In this document: one piece after another, positions 47,067 through 55,459 of the stretch
Numbering within the stretch: position 1 is the first letter of the stretch
Layout: the number at the start of each line of letters is the position of its first letter
From: Lachnospiraceae bacterium
GTDB taxonomy: Bacteria; Bacillota; Clostridia; Lachnospirales; Lachnospiraceae
DNA: 64,000 nt
Assembly: GCA_017476665.1 (NCBI GenBank)
Contig: JAFUZJ010000053.1
Coordinates: 35,755-99,754 of the forward strand
Reading direction: 5' to 3'
Program-made: the position numbers and the translations under genes
The notes under the pieces: model-generated
Databases searched by the model: none
Told to the model about the DNA's origin: nothing
The model's input: only the letters and a program-made list of their open reading frames with translations

Positions 47067-48835
47067 TAGGCGTTTGCGAAACGCCACGATCCGCATAATT
47101 ACAGCATTTTTTGTTGCTAAAAATCAAATAACTCCTCACCGGATATGGTATAATAGAGTTGACAAAAAACCATTAACCACACATCCAAGAAAGGAGTTAT
47201 TCTGATACCTATGATACCATATAAACAGCTTTCTGTGGAAGATATTTTTCAGGATTGCCAGGATAAATTTGAAAATGACAAACCTGCGTTTCTCTCTCTA
47301 TTAGAACAACATATCGATTTGGATGAAATGATCCCTGCTTCTTTCCAGAATCATTTCTATGCATCAACGGGACGAACCCGTAAATACCCTCTGCAAGCTC
47401 TCCTGTGGGCTTTAATTATCCAGCGCATTTTTTCCATCCCTACTGACCAGCTCCTCCTGACTTTTTTAGCTTACTCCAAGCCTCTCCGTGACTTCTGCGG
47501 TTTCACCAAAGTTCCTGATGCTTCTAAGATCACCCGCTTTAAACAGGACTTTTTAGATGATCTGCAGCTCGTATTTGACAACCTCGTTGATGTTACCGAG
47601 CCTATCTGTCAGGCTATTGATTCTGCCAAAGCTGATATGACTATCTTTGATTCCTCCGGTATTGAGGCTTTCGTTACGGAAAACAATCCGAAATACGCCA
47701 ACCGGATCATCCGACAACTAAAGGCTTACGCCAAGGCTATGGGATTTGATAAATCCTATGATCCCTATAAGGCAGCCTATGGTACCATGCCATCCCATGC
47801 TTCCGCCAACCCGGAAATCAAACAGCTGTACATCAATGGGCATTTCTGCTATGTCTTTAAATTTGGCATTGTCACCAATGGTCTGGGCATTGTCCGTCAT
47901 ATCGCTTTTTACAACAAGGATTTTATGTCGGCTCACCCTGACATTGTCGTTGGCAAAAAGTCTGATTCCCCGGACGAAGATAAATGCGTTCATGATGCCA
48001 AGCTTTTGATCCCGACTCTCGTCGATTTCTTTGCCAAACATCCGCTCATCAATCCCAAGACTTTCCTTGGTGATGCAGCTTTCGATTCCGCTGGGATATA
48101 TAAAAGCCTTCTGACCGGTGACACCTTTGGGGATCGCAGGCATTTTTCAAAAGCATACATTCCCCTGAATGCAAGAGCCGGTCTGGAAGATCCCGACTAC
48201 TCCATCAATGCAGACGGTGTTCCATGTTGTCCCATTGACCCTTCTTTGCCAATGAGATACGAGGGAACTTCCAAACTTCGCAGCGGTGTGACCAGATATA
48301 AATTTGTGTGCCCTAAAATGCAGTGGATTTATGACAAGTCAACCCAGAAATGTCATCGGGAATGCTGTTGTAACAATCCCTGTACTTCATCCATGTGCGG
48401 GCGTATGGTCTATGTCTACCCTGAAAAAGACCTTCGTGCATATCCCGGAACGATCCGTGGAACAGCGGAATGGGATAACACCTACAAGACCAGGACTGTT
48501 GTCGAAAGGGACATCAATCACATCAAAGATAATCTCTGTCTTGCAGGTCGCCGAACCCAAAATGAGAAGACCTTGCATGCCGATCTCATTCTCGCCGGTA
48601 TCACACAACTTATAACCGTTGTGCTAGCAGACAAGATACACCACCATGAATATATCCGAAGCCTGAAGCCTCTTATCGCATAGGACTTACCAACTTCATA
48701 AACCGCTGAGCTTATTAAAGTGCGCCTAAAATGACCAGTTAGCAGCATCTTATTATAGAATTCGTGCTCTGCACGAATTCATCCTTGTTTTAGTTCAGAA
48801 CTGCGAACGAGCTTAGCGAGTTTCGCAATTACCTA
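47067..48835 (+). mobile_element. Insertion sequence (about 1.77 kb) in the ATP synthase operon
   Basis: It is bounded by 13-bp direct repeats ATTTTGTAGCCCC. The ends carry imperfect inverted repeats: left TAGGCGTTTGCGAAAC, right (complement) TAGGTAATTGCGAAAC. One DDE transposase is encoded on the plus strand, opposite to the atp genes. The element is intact in appearance. Its insertion point coincides with the stop codon of the atpI-like gene, between atpI and atpB. Confidence 0.88.
47211..48683 (+). CDS. DDE transposase (IS1182/IS4-like superfamily)
   Basis: The product has 490 residues. The N-terminal helical region with RKYPLQALLWALIIQRIFSI is typical of IS4/IS5/IS1182 (DUF772) transposases. 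Catalytic residues are likely in TIFDSSGIE (D), FLGDAAFDS (D) and RTVVERDINHIK (E). A cysteine cluster (CHRECCCNNPCTSSMC) before the last catalytic residue suggests a zinc-binding insertion. The gene is complete. AAGGAG lies 14 bases before the ATG, rather far; an extended -10 box TGGTATAAT is at 47146-47154. Confidence 0.9.
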   Translation: MIPYKQLSVEDIFQDCQDKFENDKPAFLSLLEQHIDLDEMIPASFQNHFYASTGRTRKYPLQALLWALIIQRIFSIPTDQLLLTFLAYSKPLRDFCGFTKVPDASKITRFKQDFLDDLQLVFDNLVDVTEPICQAIDSAKADMTIFDSSGIEAFVTENNPKYANRIIRQLKAYAKAMGFDKSYDPYKAAYGTMPSHASANPEIKQLYINGHFCYVFKFGIVTNGLGIVRHIAFYNKDFMSAHPDIVVGKKSDSPDEDKCVHDAKLLIPTLVDFFAKHPLINPKTFLGDAAFDSAGIYKSLLTGDTFGDRRHFSKAYIPLNARAGLEDPDYSINADGVPCCPIDPSLPMRYEGTSKLRSGVTRYKFVCPKMQWIYDKSTQKCHRECCCNNPCTSSMCGRMVYVYPEKDLRAYPGTIRGTAEWDNTYKTRTVVERDINHIKDNLCLAGRRTQNEKTLHADLILAGITQLITVVLADKIHHHEYIRSLKPLIA

Positions 48836-49334
48836 ATTTTGTAGCCCCATTTTCCTCTTCCACCAGAGGTTCCGGCACAGGATCCTCCTCATGAAAGATA
48901 AAATTATAAAATTTATGAGTATACGGCTGCATATACGCCGCTACTTTCATAAAAAACAGATATCCCAGGCACAGGATCAACGGATTGAGCCAGCCCGTCA
49001 CTGCTGCCAGGACCAGGATCACGGCAATCGCCACATATCGGATCAAATATCCTCTGAAGATCAGCTTCTGCGCATTTCCCTCGTCATAGTCAAGCGCCCG
49101 GTCCAGACTTTTGTACATATGCAGATAGGAAAGCACGGTCAGCACCGCCGCTGCCCACACGGCCGCCTCAAAACCGCCGCGCTGCACCTTCCACGCCGTG
49201 CCGCCGCTCTGATAGGGCAAAAGCAATCCGACCACCGCCGCAAGCACCGCCAACACCAGTATGCCCGTATAGACCTCCAACAGCGTACGGTTTTTACTTT
49301 TCAATGTCTGTATGAGTCGGTTTTGCGTCTTCAT
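48813..49334 (-). CDS. atpI: ATP synthase subunit I-like membrane protein, altered C-terminus
   Basis: The product has 173 residues and four membrane helices, with charged ends, as in AtpI-type proteins that help c-ring assembly. The last residues after ENGATK (LGNCETR and stop) are encoded by the inserted element. Without it the frame ended in GATK followed directly by TAA. The protein is therefore only changed by a seven-residue extension. It overlaps the atpZ-like gene by 41 bases. Confidence 0.8.
   Translation of the reverse strand: MKTQNRLIQTLKSKNRTLLEVYTGILVLAVLAAVVGLLLPYQSGGTAWKVQRGGFEAAVWAAAVLTVLSYLHMYKSLDRALDYDEGNAQKLIFRGYLIRYVAIAVILVLAAVTGWLNPLILCLGYLFFMKVAAYMQPYTHKFYNFIFHEEDPVPEPLVEEENGATKLGNCETR
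48836..48848. repeat. Right 13-bp direct repeat flanking the insertion sequence
   Basis: ATTTTGTAGCCCC, second copy of the presumed target duplication, inside the 3' end of the atpI-like gene. Confidence 0.8.
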
Positions 49335-49590
49335 GGGCTATATCCCGCTCCTGTTTCCCATCCGGTGCATAAACAGCCTTTGCCATGCGATACACATTCT
49401 GACCGCCCGCCACGGCTCCAACGAAAAAGAGGAGCACCGTCCAATAGGACGTATCAAATTTTCCATCCAGCCAGATCCCCAACGCTGTCAACATGCCGAT
49501 TGGAACCAACATATTGATCCCGAACTGCGTGATCAGTGCCAAAGACCGATATACACTTTTATCGTATTTCTTTTTTCGCCCGCGGCTCAT
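49294..49590 (-). CDS. atpZ: AtpZ/AtpI-family small membrane protein
   Basis: The product has 98 residues. Two membrane helices (ALITQFGINMLVPIGMLTAL and YWTVLLFFVGAVAGG), basic N-terminus RGRKKKYDK. AtpZ proteins accompany ATP synthase operons and are thought to help Fo assembly or divalent cation supply. It is the first gene of the operon, behind the promoter at 49642-49670. Confidence 0.85.
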   Translation of the reverse strand: MSRGRKKKYDKSVYRSLALITQFGINMLVPIGMLTALGIWLDGKFDTSYWTVLLFFVGAVAGGQNVYRMAKAVYAPDGKQERDIAHEDAKPTHTDIEK

Positions 49591-49641
49591 TTTTTACCCG
49601 TCATTCACCAATTCGTTATCCCATTGATTCTCATAGATACA

Positions 49642-49670
49642 ATTATAACTTTTTTAACAGAAAATGTCTA
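49642..49670 (-). promoter_or_regulatory. Promoter of the ATP synthase operon
   Basis: On the minus strand TAGACA (49670-49665), a 17-bp spacer and TATAAT (49647-49642). It would transcribe atpZ, atpI and, without the inserted element, all atp genes. The leader is about 45 bases. Confidence 0.75.
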
Positions 49671-49767
49671 CTAAAATCATTCTCTTGACTTGTGATTTGA
49701 GGTGGGTTAGTATTTTACCAACAGGATAGGAAACGGCAAATGATAAGCCCCAAAAGGAGACAAAAGC

Positions 49768-50280
49768 ATGGAGAAAAATACAGACAGTTCCTTTGACAAT
49801 TCTTTCGATCTGAAACTATACAGAAAACGTTTCATCCCGGCAGGATGCATTCCTCTGAAAGACGATGTGATCATAGAGCAGACCGACGACTACATTCTGA
49901 CCACCTGGCGCACCATCAATCCCAAGACCACTTTCGACCATGGCAGTTCCTGCTATCTGTTGAAAGACGGCGTGAAGATCAGCAAGTTCTACAAACCGGA
50001 CGGGGATCTTCTGTACTGGTACTGTGATATTGTGGAATATGAATTCAACAAGACCAGGGACACGCTGATCGTGAGCGATCTGCTGGCGGATGTGATCATT
50101 TATCCGGACGGGCGGACCAAGGTGGTGGATCTGGACGAGCTGGCGGATGCACTGGATCAACAGCTGATCACGCAGGAGCAGGCCACTGCCAGCCTGCGGC
50201 AGCTGAACAACCTGCTCTCTCTGCTTTACAGAGACAAATTTGACCGTTTTCAGGCAATCTTAAATCAAAAAGGACTGTAG
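49768..50280 (+). CDS. DUF402-domain protein
   Basis: The product has 170 residues. The DUF402 domain (about 30-150) shows YILTTWRTINPKTTFDHGSS, FYKPDGDLLYWYCDIVEYEF and DLLADVIIYPDG, followed by the VVDLDELADAL tail. Members such as nucleoside di- and triphosphatases of Gram-positive bacteria use this fold. The conserved acidic residues are present, so a phosphatase activity is possible but not proven. It is divergent from the atp operon. Confidence 0.82.
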   Translation: MEKNTDSSFDNSFDLKLYRKRFIPAGCIPLKDDVIIEQTDDYILTTWRTINPKTTFDHGSSCYLLKDGVKISKFYKPDGDLLYWYCDIVEYEFNKTRDTLIVSDLLADVIIYPDGRTKVVDLDELADALDQQLITQEQATASLRQLNNLLSLLYRDKFDRFQAILNQKGL

Positions 50281-50302
50281 CATGCGCTGCAGCCCTTTTT
50301 AC
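50265..50302 (+). terminator. Terminator overlapping the end of the DUF402 gene
   Basis: The stem AAAAAGG..CTGTAGC pairs with GCTGCAG..CCTTTTT, with one wobble pair and one mismatch. The stop codon lies inside the stem. Confidence 0.75.
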
Positions 50303-50323
50303 ATTCAATCCGCAATCTTTTTT

Positions 50324-51511
50324 CTAATAGAAAATGTGCCCGCCGATGCTGATGCCGGTCAATCCCTCAATGGGTGTCCTGAAATACACACAGTTGCCCA
50401 CATTGGACACGCCGGACATTGCCTCGTCCGCTGCCTGATAGCAACTCTGGGTCGCACGGTTTGCGGCGAGCGCCAGCTCCAGCCGTCCGCTGGCCACCGG
50501 TGAAAACTGTTTATTCTGATAGATCACGCCTACCACGGAATCCGGATAGGAGCCGGACAGCACACGGTTGATCACCACACTGCCCACCGCCAACTGACCC
50601 GCGTAAGGCTCTGCACCCGCCTCACAGTAGATCAGGTTCGCCAACAGATACCTGTCTCCCTCCGCAAATGTCACTTCCGAGATATCCCGCCACTCACCCT
50701 TTGCCGCGGCCTGGGAAAGCGCGATCTCCTTTCGCAGCTGTTCCCACAGCGCCTCCAGATCAGCCTCTTTCTGTTTGATCTGTGCCTCGTAGGCCTCTGC
50801 CTCCTGCTGCGCCTGGGAAATTTCCCCCGCATACGCGGAAATGGAGCCGGAAGTCTGCCCGATCAGACCGGAGATCTTATTTTTCTCCGTCTCCGCTTTC
50901 AGATGCAGATTGTCAAGCTCCGTCTTCTCCTGCTGCAGCAGGGCTTCATGTTCTTCGATCAGCCGACGGTTCTCCTTGAACTCTGCCAGCTTTCTCTTGT
51001 CATAAGCGGCAATCTTCTCAAAGCCGTCTGCTGTATAGAGGGCATCTGCAAAACTACCCGCATCCATGACGGAATCCATCACCATGTTGACGTAGCTGGT
51101 ATCGTTTTTCTCATACATTTTGCGCACCCGCGTGATCATATCCGCATATTGATCCGCTTCCACGATCTTCGCCTCCTCCAGTGCAGCCTGCGTATCCGTG
51201 ATCTCCTGTTCTTTCCTGTCGATCTGATCCTCCAGATCTTCCAGATTGCCCGCAACCTCCGTCAACTGCGCATTCAGATTATTCAGTTTTCCTTTGAGCG
51301 TATTCTGCTCGCCCTTCAAGCGGTCGATATCCTGTTTGGTCTCATTGTGTCTGTTTTCCAGCTCCTGCTTTTCCCGCTCCGCCTGATCGATCCTCTCCCG
51401 GGTGCTCGTCGCCATGACAATCTTTCCCTCCGGCACAGCATATTCCGAAACAAACACCAGACCGAGCACCATGACCATCAAAAACGCCGCTGCCCTTATT
51501 CCGGATCTCAT
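50324..51511 (-). CDS. SleB/CwlJ-type cell-wall hydrolase with N-terminal coiled coil
   Basis: The product has 395 residues from the ATG at 51511 (GGGAGGG 6 bases upstream). Signal sequence, then about 230 residues of coiled coil as in PcsB/CcmA-like hydrolases. A C-terminal Hydrolase_2 domain contains LANLIYCEAGAEPYAGQLAV (catalytic Glu) and VVGVIYQNKQFSPV. It would cleave peptidoglycan outside the membrane, with the coiled coil keeping it under control of a partner such as FtsEX; the partner is inferred from similar proteins. Confidence 0.88.
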   Translation of the reverse strand: MRSGIRAAAFLMVMVLGLVFVSEYAVPEGKIVMATSTRERIDQAEREKQELENRHNETKQDIDRLKGEQNTLKGKLNNLNAQLTEVAGNLEDLEDQIDRKEQEITDTQAALEEAKIVEADQYADMITRVRKMYEKNDTSYVNMVMDSVMDAGSFADALYTADGFEKIAAYDKRKLAEFKENRRLIEEHEALLQQEKTELDNLHLKAETEKNKISGLIGQTSGSISAYAGEISQAQQEAEAYEAQIKQKEADLEALWEQLRKEIALSQAAAKGEWRDISEVTFAEGDRYLLANLIYCEAGAEPYAGQLAVGSVVINRVLSGSYPDSVVGVIYQNKQFSPVASGRLELALAANRATQSCYQAADEAMSGVSNVGNCVYFRTPIEGLTGISIGGHIFY

Positions 51512-51559
51512 TCCAACCCTCCCTGCCACATCCTGCATTCCGTGCATTTCATCTTTATT

Positions 51560-52072
51560 CTATAACGCGATTTCTACCCTGCGCCCCGTTCTCTGATAAG
51601 CGATGCATTCCACCCCCGCCGCCTCAAACATCCGCTTGGACGCAATGATGGCCGGGGTTCCGCTATATTTGTCACTGTCATACACCACCGTGCGGATTCC
51701 GGCCTGAATGATGGCCTTGGCGCACTCATTACAGGGGAAAAGCGATACATACAACTTCGTTCCCTCCAGCGAACCGCCCCTGTAATTCAGAATTGCATTC
51801 AACTCGCTGTGCGTCACATAGGCATACTTGGTCTCCAGGGTCTCCCCTTCACGCGCCCATGGGAATTCATCGTCCGAACACCCGCTGGGAAACCCGTTGT
51901 AGCCCATGGAAAGAATCTTGTTGTTACCACTCACAATACAGGCCCCCACCTGCGTATTGGGATCCTTCGAACGCATGCCCGAGAGGTACGCCACCCCCAT
52001 AAAATACTCGTCCCAACTGATATAATCCGTACGTTTTGCGCCCGCGGGCTGCATTTTCACATGTTCCGCCAT
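51560..52072 (-). CDS. dCMP deaminase family protein (ComEB-like)
   Basis: The product has 170 residues. Zinc site: H-S-E in VTHSELNAIL and PCNEC (C-x-x-C). VAYLSGMRSKDPNTQVGACI and GYNGFPSGC are typical of the ComEB/dCMP deaminase group, which makes dUMP from dCMP for thymidylate synthesis. It is followed by the hydrolase gene and preceded by rpiB on the same strand. Confidence 0.92.
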   Translation of the reverse strand: MAEHVKMQPAGAKRTDYISWDEYFMGVAYLSGMRSKDPNTQVGACIVSGNNKILSMGYNGFPSGCSDDEFPWAREGETLETKYAYVTHSELNAILNYRGGSLEGTKLYVSLFPCNECAKAIIQAGIRTVVYDSDKYSGTPAIIASKRMFEAAGVECIAYQRTGRRVEIAL

Positions 52073-52094
52073 ATCCCTTCCGTACCTCTTCTCC

Positions 52095-52526
52095 TCAATC
52101 CTGTTCGATCAGCGCGATCCGTCTCTTGTGCCGCTCCTCATCAGAGAAATCTGTTTCTAAAAAGGTATCCACAATCTCCATGGCCAGATTCTCGCCCACG
52201 ATCCCGGCTCCCATGGCAAGCATATTGGCATCGTTGTGCAGCCTGGTCATCTTGGCGGAAAGTACATCGCCACAGAGCGCACAGCGGACACCTTTTACTT
52301 TGTTGGCGCTGATGCTGATCCCGATTCCCGTGGTGCAGATCACGATTCCCTTCTCGCATTCCCCCGAGGCCACAGCCTCCGCCGCAGCCCGTCCGAAGAC
52401 CGGATAATCGCAGCTGGACTTATCAGGGCAGCCGAAATCCCTACAGGCAATGCCCTTTTCCTCCAGATGCTTTTTTACTTTCTCCTTCAATTCAAATCCG
52501 CCGTGATCACTGCCAAGTGCTATCAT
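52095..52526 (-). CDS. rpiB: Ribose-5-phosphate isomerase B
   Basis: The product has 143 residues. The family signature IALGSDHGGFELKEKVKKHL at the start is followed by CTTGIGISISANKVKGVRCA (active Cys region) and HNDANMLAMGA. It interconverts ribose-5-phosphate and ribulose-5-phosphate in the pentose phosphate pathway. It lies between tsaC and the dCMP deaminase gene, 22-30 bases from each. Confidence 0.96.
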   Translation of the reverse strand: MIALGSDHGGFELKEKVKKHLEEKGIACRDFGCPDKSSCDYPVFGRAAAEAVASGECEKGIVICTTGIGISISANKVKGVRCALCGDVLSAKMTRLHNDANMLAMGAGIVGENLAMEIVDTFLETDFSDEERHKRRIALIEQD

Positions 52527-52556
52527 TTTTCTTTTCCTCCCTGTTATCTGATCTCT

Positions 52557-53660
52557 TCACACATCTACCACATGATGCCCTGCCGCCTTCAGCAGGCGAT
52601 TCATGATGGCCTGTCCCAACCCTTCCGTCGCAAAAGACTCCGAATAGATCCTGGTCACCTGTTCCTCATCAAACTCCCTGAGAATTCCATAAAGCCTATG
52701 GGCAATGGTAGCCTCATCCGTCCTGCTGCCTGCGCTCTTCACCACATCTGCCTCGTACCGCGCAAGAAGTTCTTCCGTGCCAATGACACCTACCTTCTCG
52801 CCTGCCCCGCGGCCGACTCTTGCCTGTGCATTAATATAGTCAGCCACCGCCTGTTCCTCGCCTCTGACAATCGTCAACTGCCCTTTCGGCGCATAGTGTC
52901 TGTATTTCATGCCCGGCGCCCTGGGAGCCTGACTGCATTCTTCCCCGGAGGCCAACGCCAAGACTGTGGCGTCCACCGCCACCTTGCCCAGCACTTCCTC
53001 TAACATAGTTTTTGTGATATATCCGGGCCTCAGAATCTGGGGCGGTTCCACCGTCAGGTCCACGATTGTGGATTCCAGTCCGATCCCTACCTCGCCGCCG
53101 TCCAGGATCATATCGATCTTGCCATTCAGATCCTCCGCTACAAAGGAAGCCTTGGTGGGACTGGGTCTGCCGGAAGTGTTGGCACTGGGCGCCGCCACGT
53201 ACCCACCTGCCGCCCGGATCAGTGCCAGTGCCACGCCGTGGGACGGCATCCGAACAGCCACCGTGTCCAGGCCCCCTGTGGTCTCCTTCGGCACCGCATC
53301 GGATTTCGGCAGGATCATAGTCAACGGTCCCGGCCAGAATGCATCCGCCAGCCTCCACGCCGTCTGCGGAATTTGGGAGACAATCTTCTGAAGCGCATCT
53401 AATTCTGCAATATGTACGATCAACGGATTGTCCGAGGGTCGCCCCTTCGCCGCGTAAATTTTCCGGGAAGAATCCGGGTTGAGGGCATCTCCGCCCAATC
53501 CGTACACGGTCTCCGTGGGAAACGCCACCAGCCCGCCCTTTTGCAGGATTTCCCCCGCTCTGCGGATTCCATCCATATCCTGATCAGCACAGTTTTCTCC
53601 CTGCATGTGCATCACAAGAAATTCAGTTTTTATTTCGGTTTTTTCATCTTTTTTGTCCAT
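52557..53660 (-). CDS. tsaC: Threonylcarbamoyl-AMP synthase (Sua5/YwlC type)
   Basis: The product has about 367 residues from the ATG at 53660. The TsaC core has GGLVAFPTETVYGLGGDALN, AKGRPSDNPLIVHI and SANTSGRPSPT. A C-terminal Sua5 domain follows (from about residue 240), which is normal for the long form. It makes threonylcarbamoyl-AMP for the t6A tRNA modification. No Shine-Dalgarno precedes the ATG; a TATAAT box ends only 10 bases upstream, suggesting an almost leaderless mRNA. An internal ATG near residue 18 is the alternative. Confidence 0.92.
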   Translation of the reverse strand: MDKKDEKTEIKTEFLVMHMQGENCADQDMDGIRRAGEILQKGGLVAFPTETVYGLGGDALNPDSSRKIYAAKGRPSDNPLIVHIAELDALQKIVSQIPQTAWRLADAFWPGPLTMILPKSDAVPKETTGGLDTVAVRMPSHGVALALIRAAGGYVAAPSANTSGRPSPTKASFVAEDLNGKIDMILDGGEVGIGLESTIVDLTVEPPQILRPGYITKTMLEEVLGKVAVDATVLALASGEECSQAPRAPGMKYRHYAPKGQLTIVRGEEQAVADYINAQARVGRGAGEKVGVIGTEELLARYEADVVKSAGSRTDEATIAHRLYGILREFDEEQVTRIYSESFATEGLGQAIMNRLLKAAGHHVVDV

Positions 53661-53686
53661 AATTATTAAAATTATAACACATCTCA

Positions 53687-54427
53687 TCAAAAAGGGAAAG
53701 TACGTACATGATTTAAATATTGCAGGATCCCCATATGGATCGCCCATGCAACTCTCTCCTGATACTCCGGGTCGCAGAGTTTTTCAGCCTCATCACTGTT
53801 GGAGAGGAAACCGCACTCCACAATAACGATCGGTACCGATGCCTTCTTCAGCATATAGTAACTGTCATTGGGCTTGATCTGCCTGCGATTATCCGGCTCC
53901 ACACGCTGCACAAGACTGTCCTGCACCAGTTGTGCCAGTTTCTGTCCCTCCACACTGTTTGTATAATAAAAAACCTGCGCCCCTTTCACATATTCCTCCG
54001 GATAGCTGTTTTGATGGATGCTGACCGCGATCGCAGGTGCAGCCTCCTCAATTTTCTCAATCCTTCGTTTCATATCCTGCACTTTTTTATTTGACGCATC
54101 CGCATCATACAAACCCTCCTCCGATTCTCTGGTCAGGATCACCTCGACGTCCTGTGCCTCCAGATAACGTTTTACCAGCAGGGTAATCTGGAGATTCACA
54201 TCCTTTTCCAGCGCGCCGTTGATCCCGATCTTGCCTGGATCTGCGCCTCCGTGCCCGGCATCCAACACCACTTTCTTTTTTTCCTCTTTTCCCGATCCAT
54301 ATCCGCCCACGGCTACACTCGCCGAGGTGCTGCTCACACGCTCGGCCTCCCCCCTGCCAATCGTAAAAAGTACGGAAAGCAACAACACAGTTATCAGGAA
54401 TGTCAGGACTCCCTCACATTTTTTCAT
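53687..54427 (-). CDS. N-acetylmuramoyl-L-alanine amidase (CwlD-like, Amidase_3)
   Basis: The product has 246 residues from the ATG at 54427 (GAGG 10 bases upstream). Signal sequence or anchor, then the zinc amidase domain: VVLDAGHGGADPGKIG (His), the Glu of ALEKDVNLQI, IAVSIHQNSYPE (His) and VIVECGFLSN (catalytic Glu). It cleaves the amide bond between MurNAc and the peptide. It lies head to head with the sortase B gene. Confidence 0.92.
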   Translation of the reverse strand: MKKCEGVLTFLITVLLLSVLFTIGRGEAERVSSTSASVAVGGYGSGKEEKKKVVLDAGHGGADPGKIGINGALEKDVNLQITLLVKRYLEAQDVEVILTRESEEGLYDADASNKKVQDMKRRIEKIEEAAPAIAVSIHQNSYPEEYVKGAQVFYYTNSVEGQKLAQLVQDSLVQRVEPDNRRQIKPNDSYYMLKKASVPIVIVECGFLSNSDEAEKLCDPEYQERVAWAIHMGILQYLNHVRTFPF

Positions 54428-54495
54428 AGAACAGAAACCTCTTATCACATTTCTTCTCTACTATAACTATTCTGTCTGAATTATTTCTAAAACTA

Positions 54496-54525
54496 TTGCA
54501 ATCTACCTTTTCTTTGACGTATAAT
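54496..54525 (+). promoter_or_regulatory. Promoter of the sortase gene, predicted leaderless
   Basis: TTGCAA (54496-54501), an 18-bp spacer and TATAAT (54520-54525). The start codon begins 7 bases after the -10 box, where transcription is expected to begin, and no Shine-Dalgarno sequence is present. Confidence 0.7.
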
Positions 54526-54531
54526 AAAAAA

Positions 54532-55437
54532 ATGGATGATAAAAAAAATAACATGTCTGTGCGCCTGGGAATTTTATCTGTACTTTTCCTGGCCGCAGCA
54601 ATTTCTTTATTGATATTTCAGCATAATATGAGCGAACGCTCCGAAGAAAACCTGGCGCAGATGCGTGAGAATGCAGCAGACGTATCAGCTTCCTCCCCAG
54701 CGGAATCCACGATCGCCGATAATCCCATGAAAGAAACGGAATCATCGGAATATCCGAGTTCTCTCCCTGAGGAATCTGTGATGGAGTCCACTGCCCCCGT
54801 GACTCCCATAGAACGCACAGAGAACCCTTACCGAGACAGTTTCCTCGCAAACGAGGACATGGGAGCCTGGCTGAAAATAGAAGGAACCGTCATTGACTAT
54901 CCGGTGATGTGGACTCCCAGAGAGGAGACCTATTACATCGAGCGTAATTTTGAAGGAAAACCCGACAAAAACGGATGTCTTCTGCTGGATACGGACAGCT
55001 GCCTGGATCCGTTAACCACCAATTTGATCATTCATGGGCATAATATGCGTTCCGGCGCCATGTTTGGCTCTTTGATGAAGTACAGCGAGGAGGCCTATTG
55101 CAAAGAGCACAGCCGGATCACATTGTATACGGAAGATTGCGAACGCCGCTATGAAGTGATTGCTGCATTCCGTTCCCAGGTATACAAAAAAACAGACCAG
55201 GTATTTAAATTTTATAAATTTTTTCAGGCAGATACCCAAGAAGAATTTGATGATTTTTATCAAAATATAAAAGCACTATCCCTGTACGACACCGGAGTAA
55301 CCGCCGAATTCGGCGACCACTTCATTACGCTGTCCACCTGTGCCTATCATGTGGAAAACGGTCGTTTTGTGGTAGTCGCAAAGGAAGTCGAAACCGGCGA
55401 TTACTATTATCCATTCCGGGAGAATCAGGGCGATTAA
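54532..55437 (+). CDS. srtB: Class B sortase
   Basis: The product has 301 residues from the ATG at 54532. N-terminal membrane anchor (about 11-30), a Ser/Glu-rich spacer to about 95, then the sortase domain. Catalytic residues: H170 in LIIHGHNMRSG, C270 in ITLSTCAYH and R278 in ENGRFVVVA. WLKIEGTVIDYPVMWT is typical of class B. It is adjacent to a secreted protein with a VPKTG signal, the obvious substrate. Confidence 0.92.
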   Translation: MDDKKNNMSVRLGILSVLFLAAAISLLIFQHNMSERSEENLAQMRENAADVSASSPAESTIADNPMKETESSEYPSSLPEESVMESTAPVTPIERTENPYRDSFLANEDMGAWLKIEGTVIDYPVMWTPREETYYIERNFEGKPDKNGCLLLDTDSCLDPLTTNLIIHGHNMRSGAMFGSLMKYSEEAYCKEHSRITLYTEDCERRYEVIAAFRSQVYKKTDQVFKFYKFFQADTQEEFDDFYQNIKALSLYDTGVTAEFGDHFITLSTCAYHVENGRFVVVAKEVETGDYYYPFRENQGD

Positions 55438-55459
55438 ATCATTTTAGGAGGAAATTATT

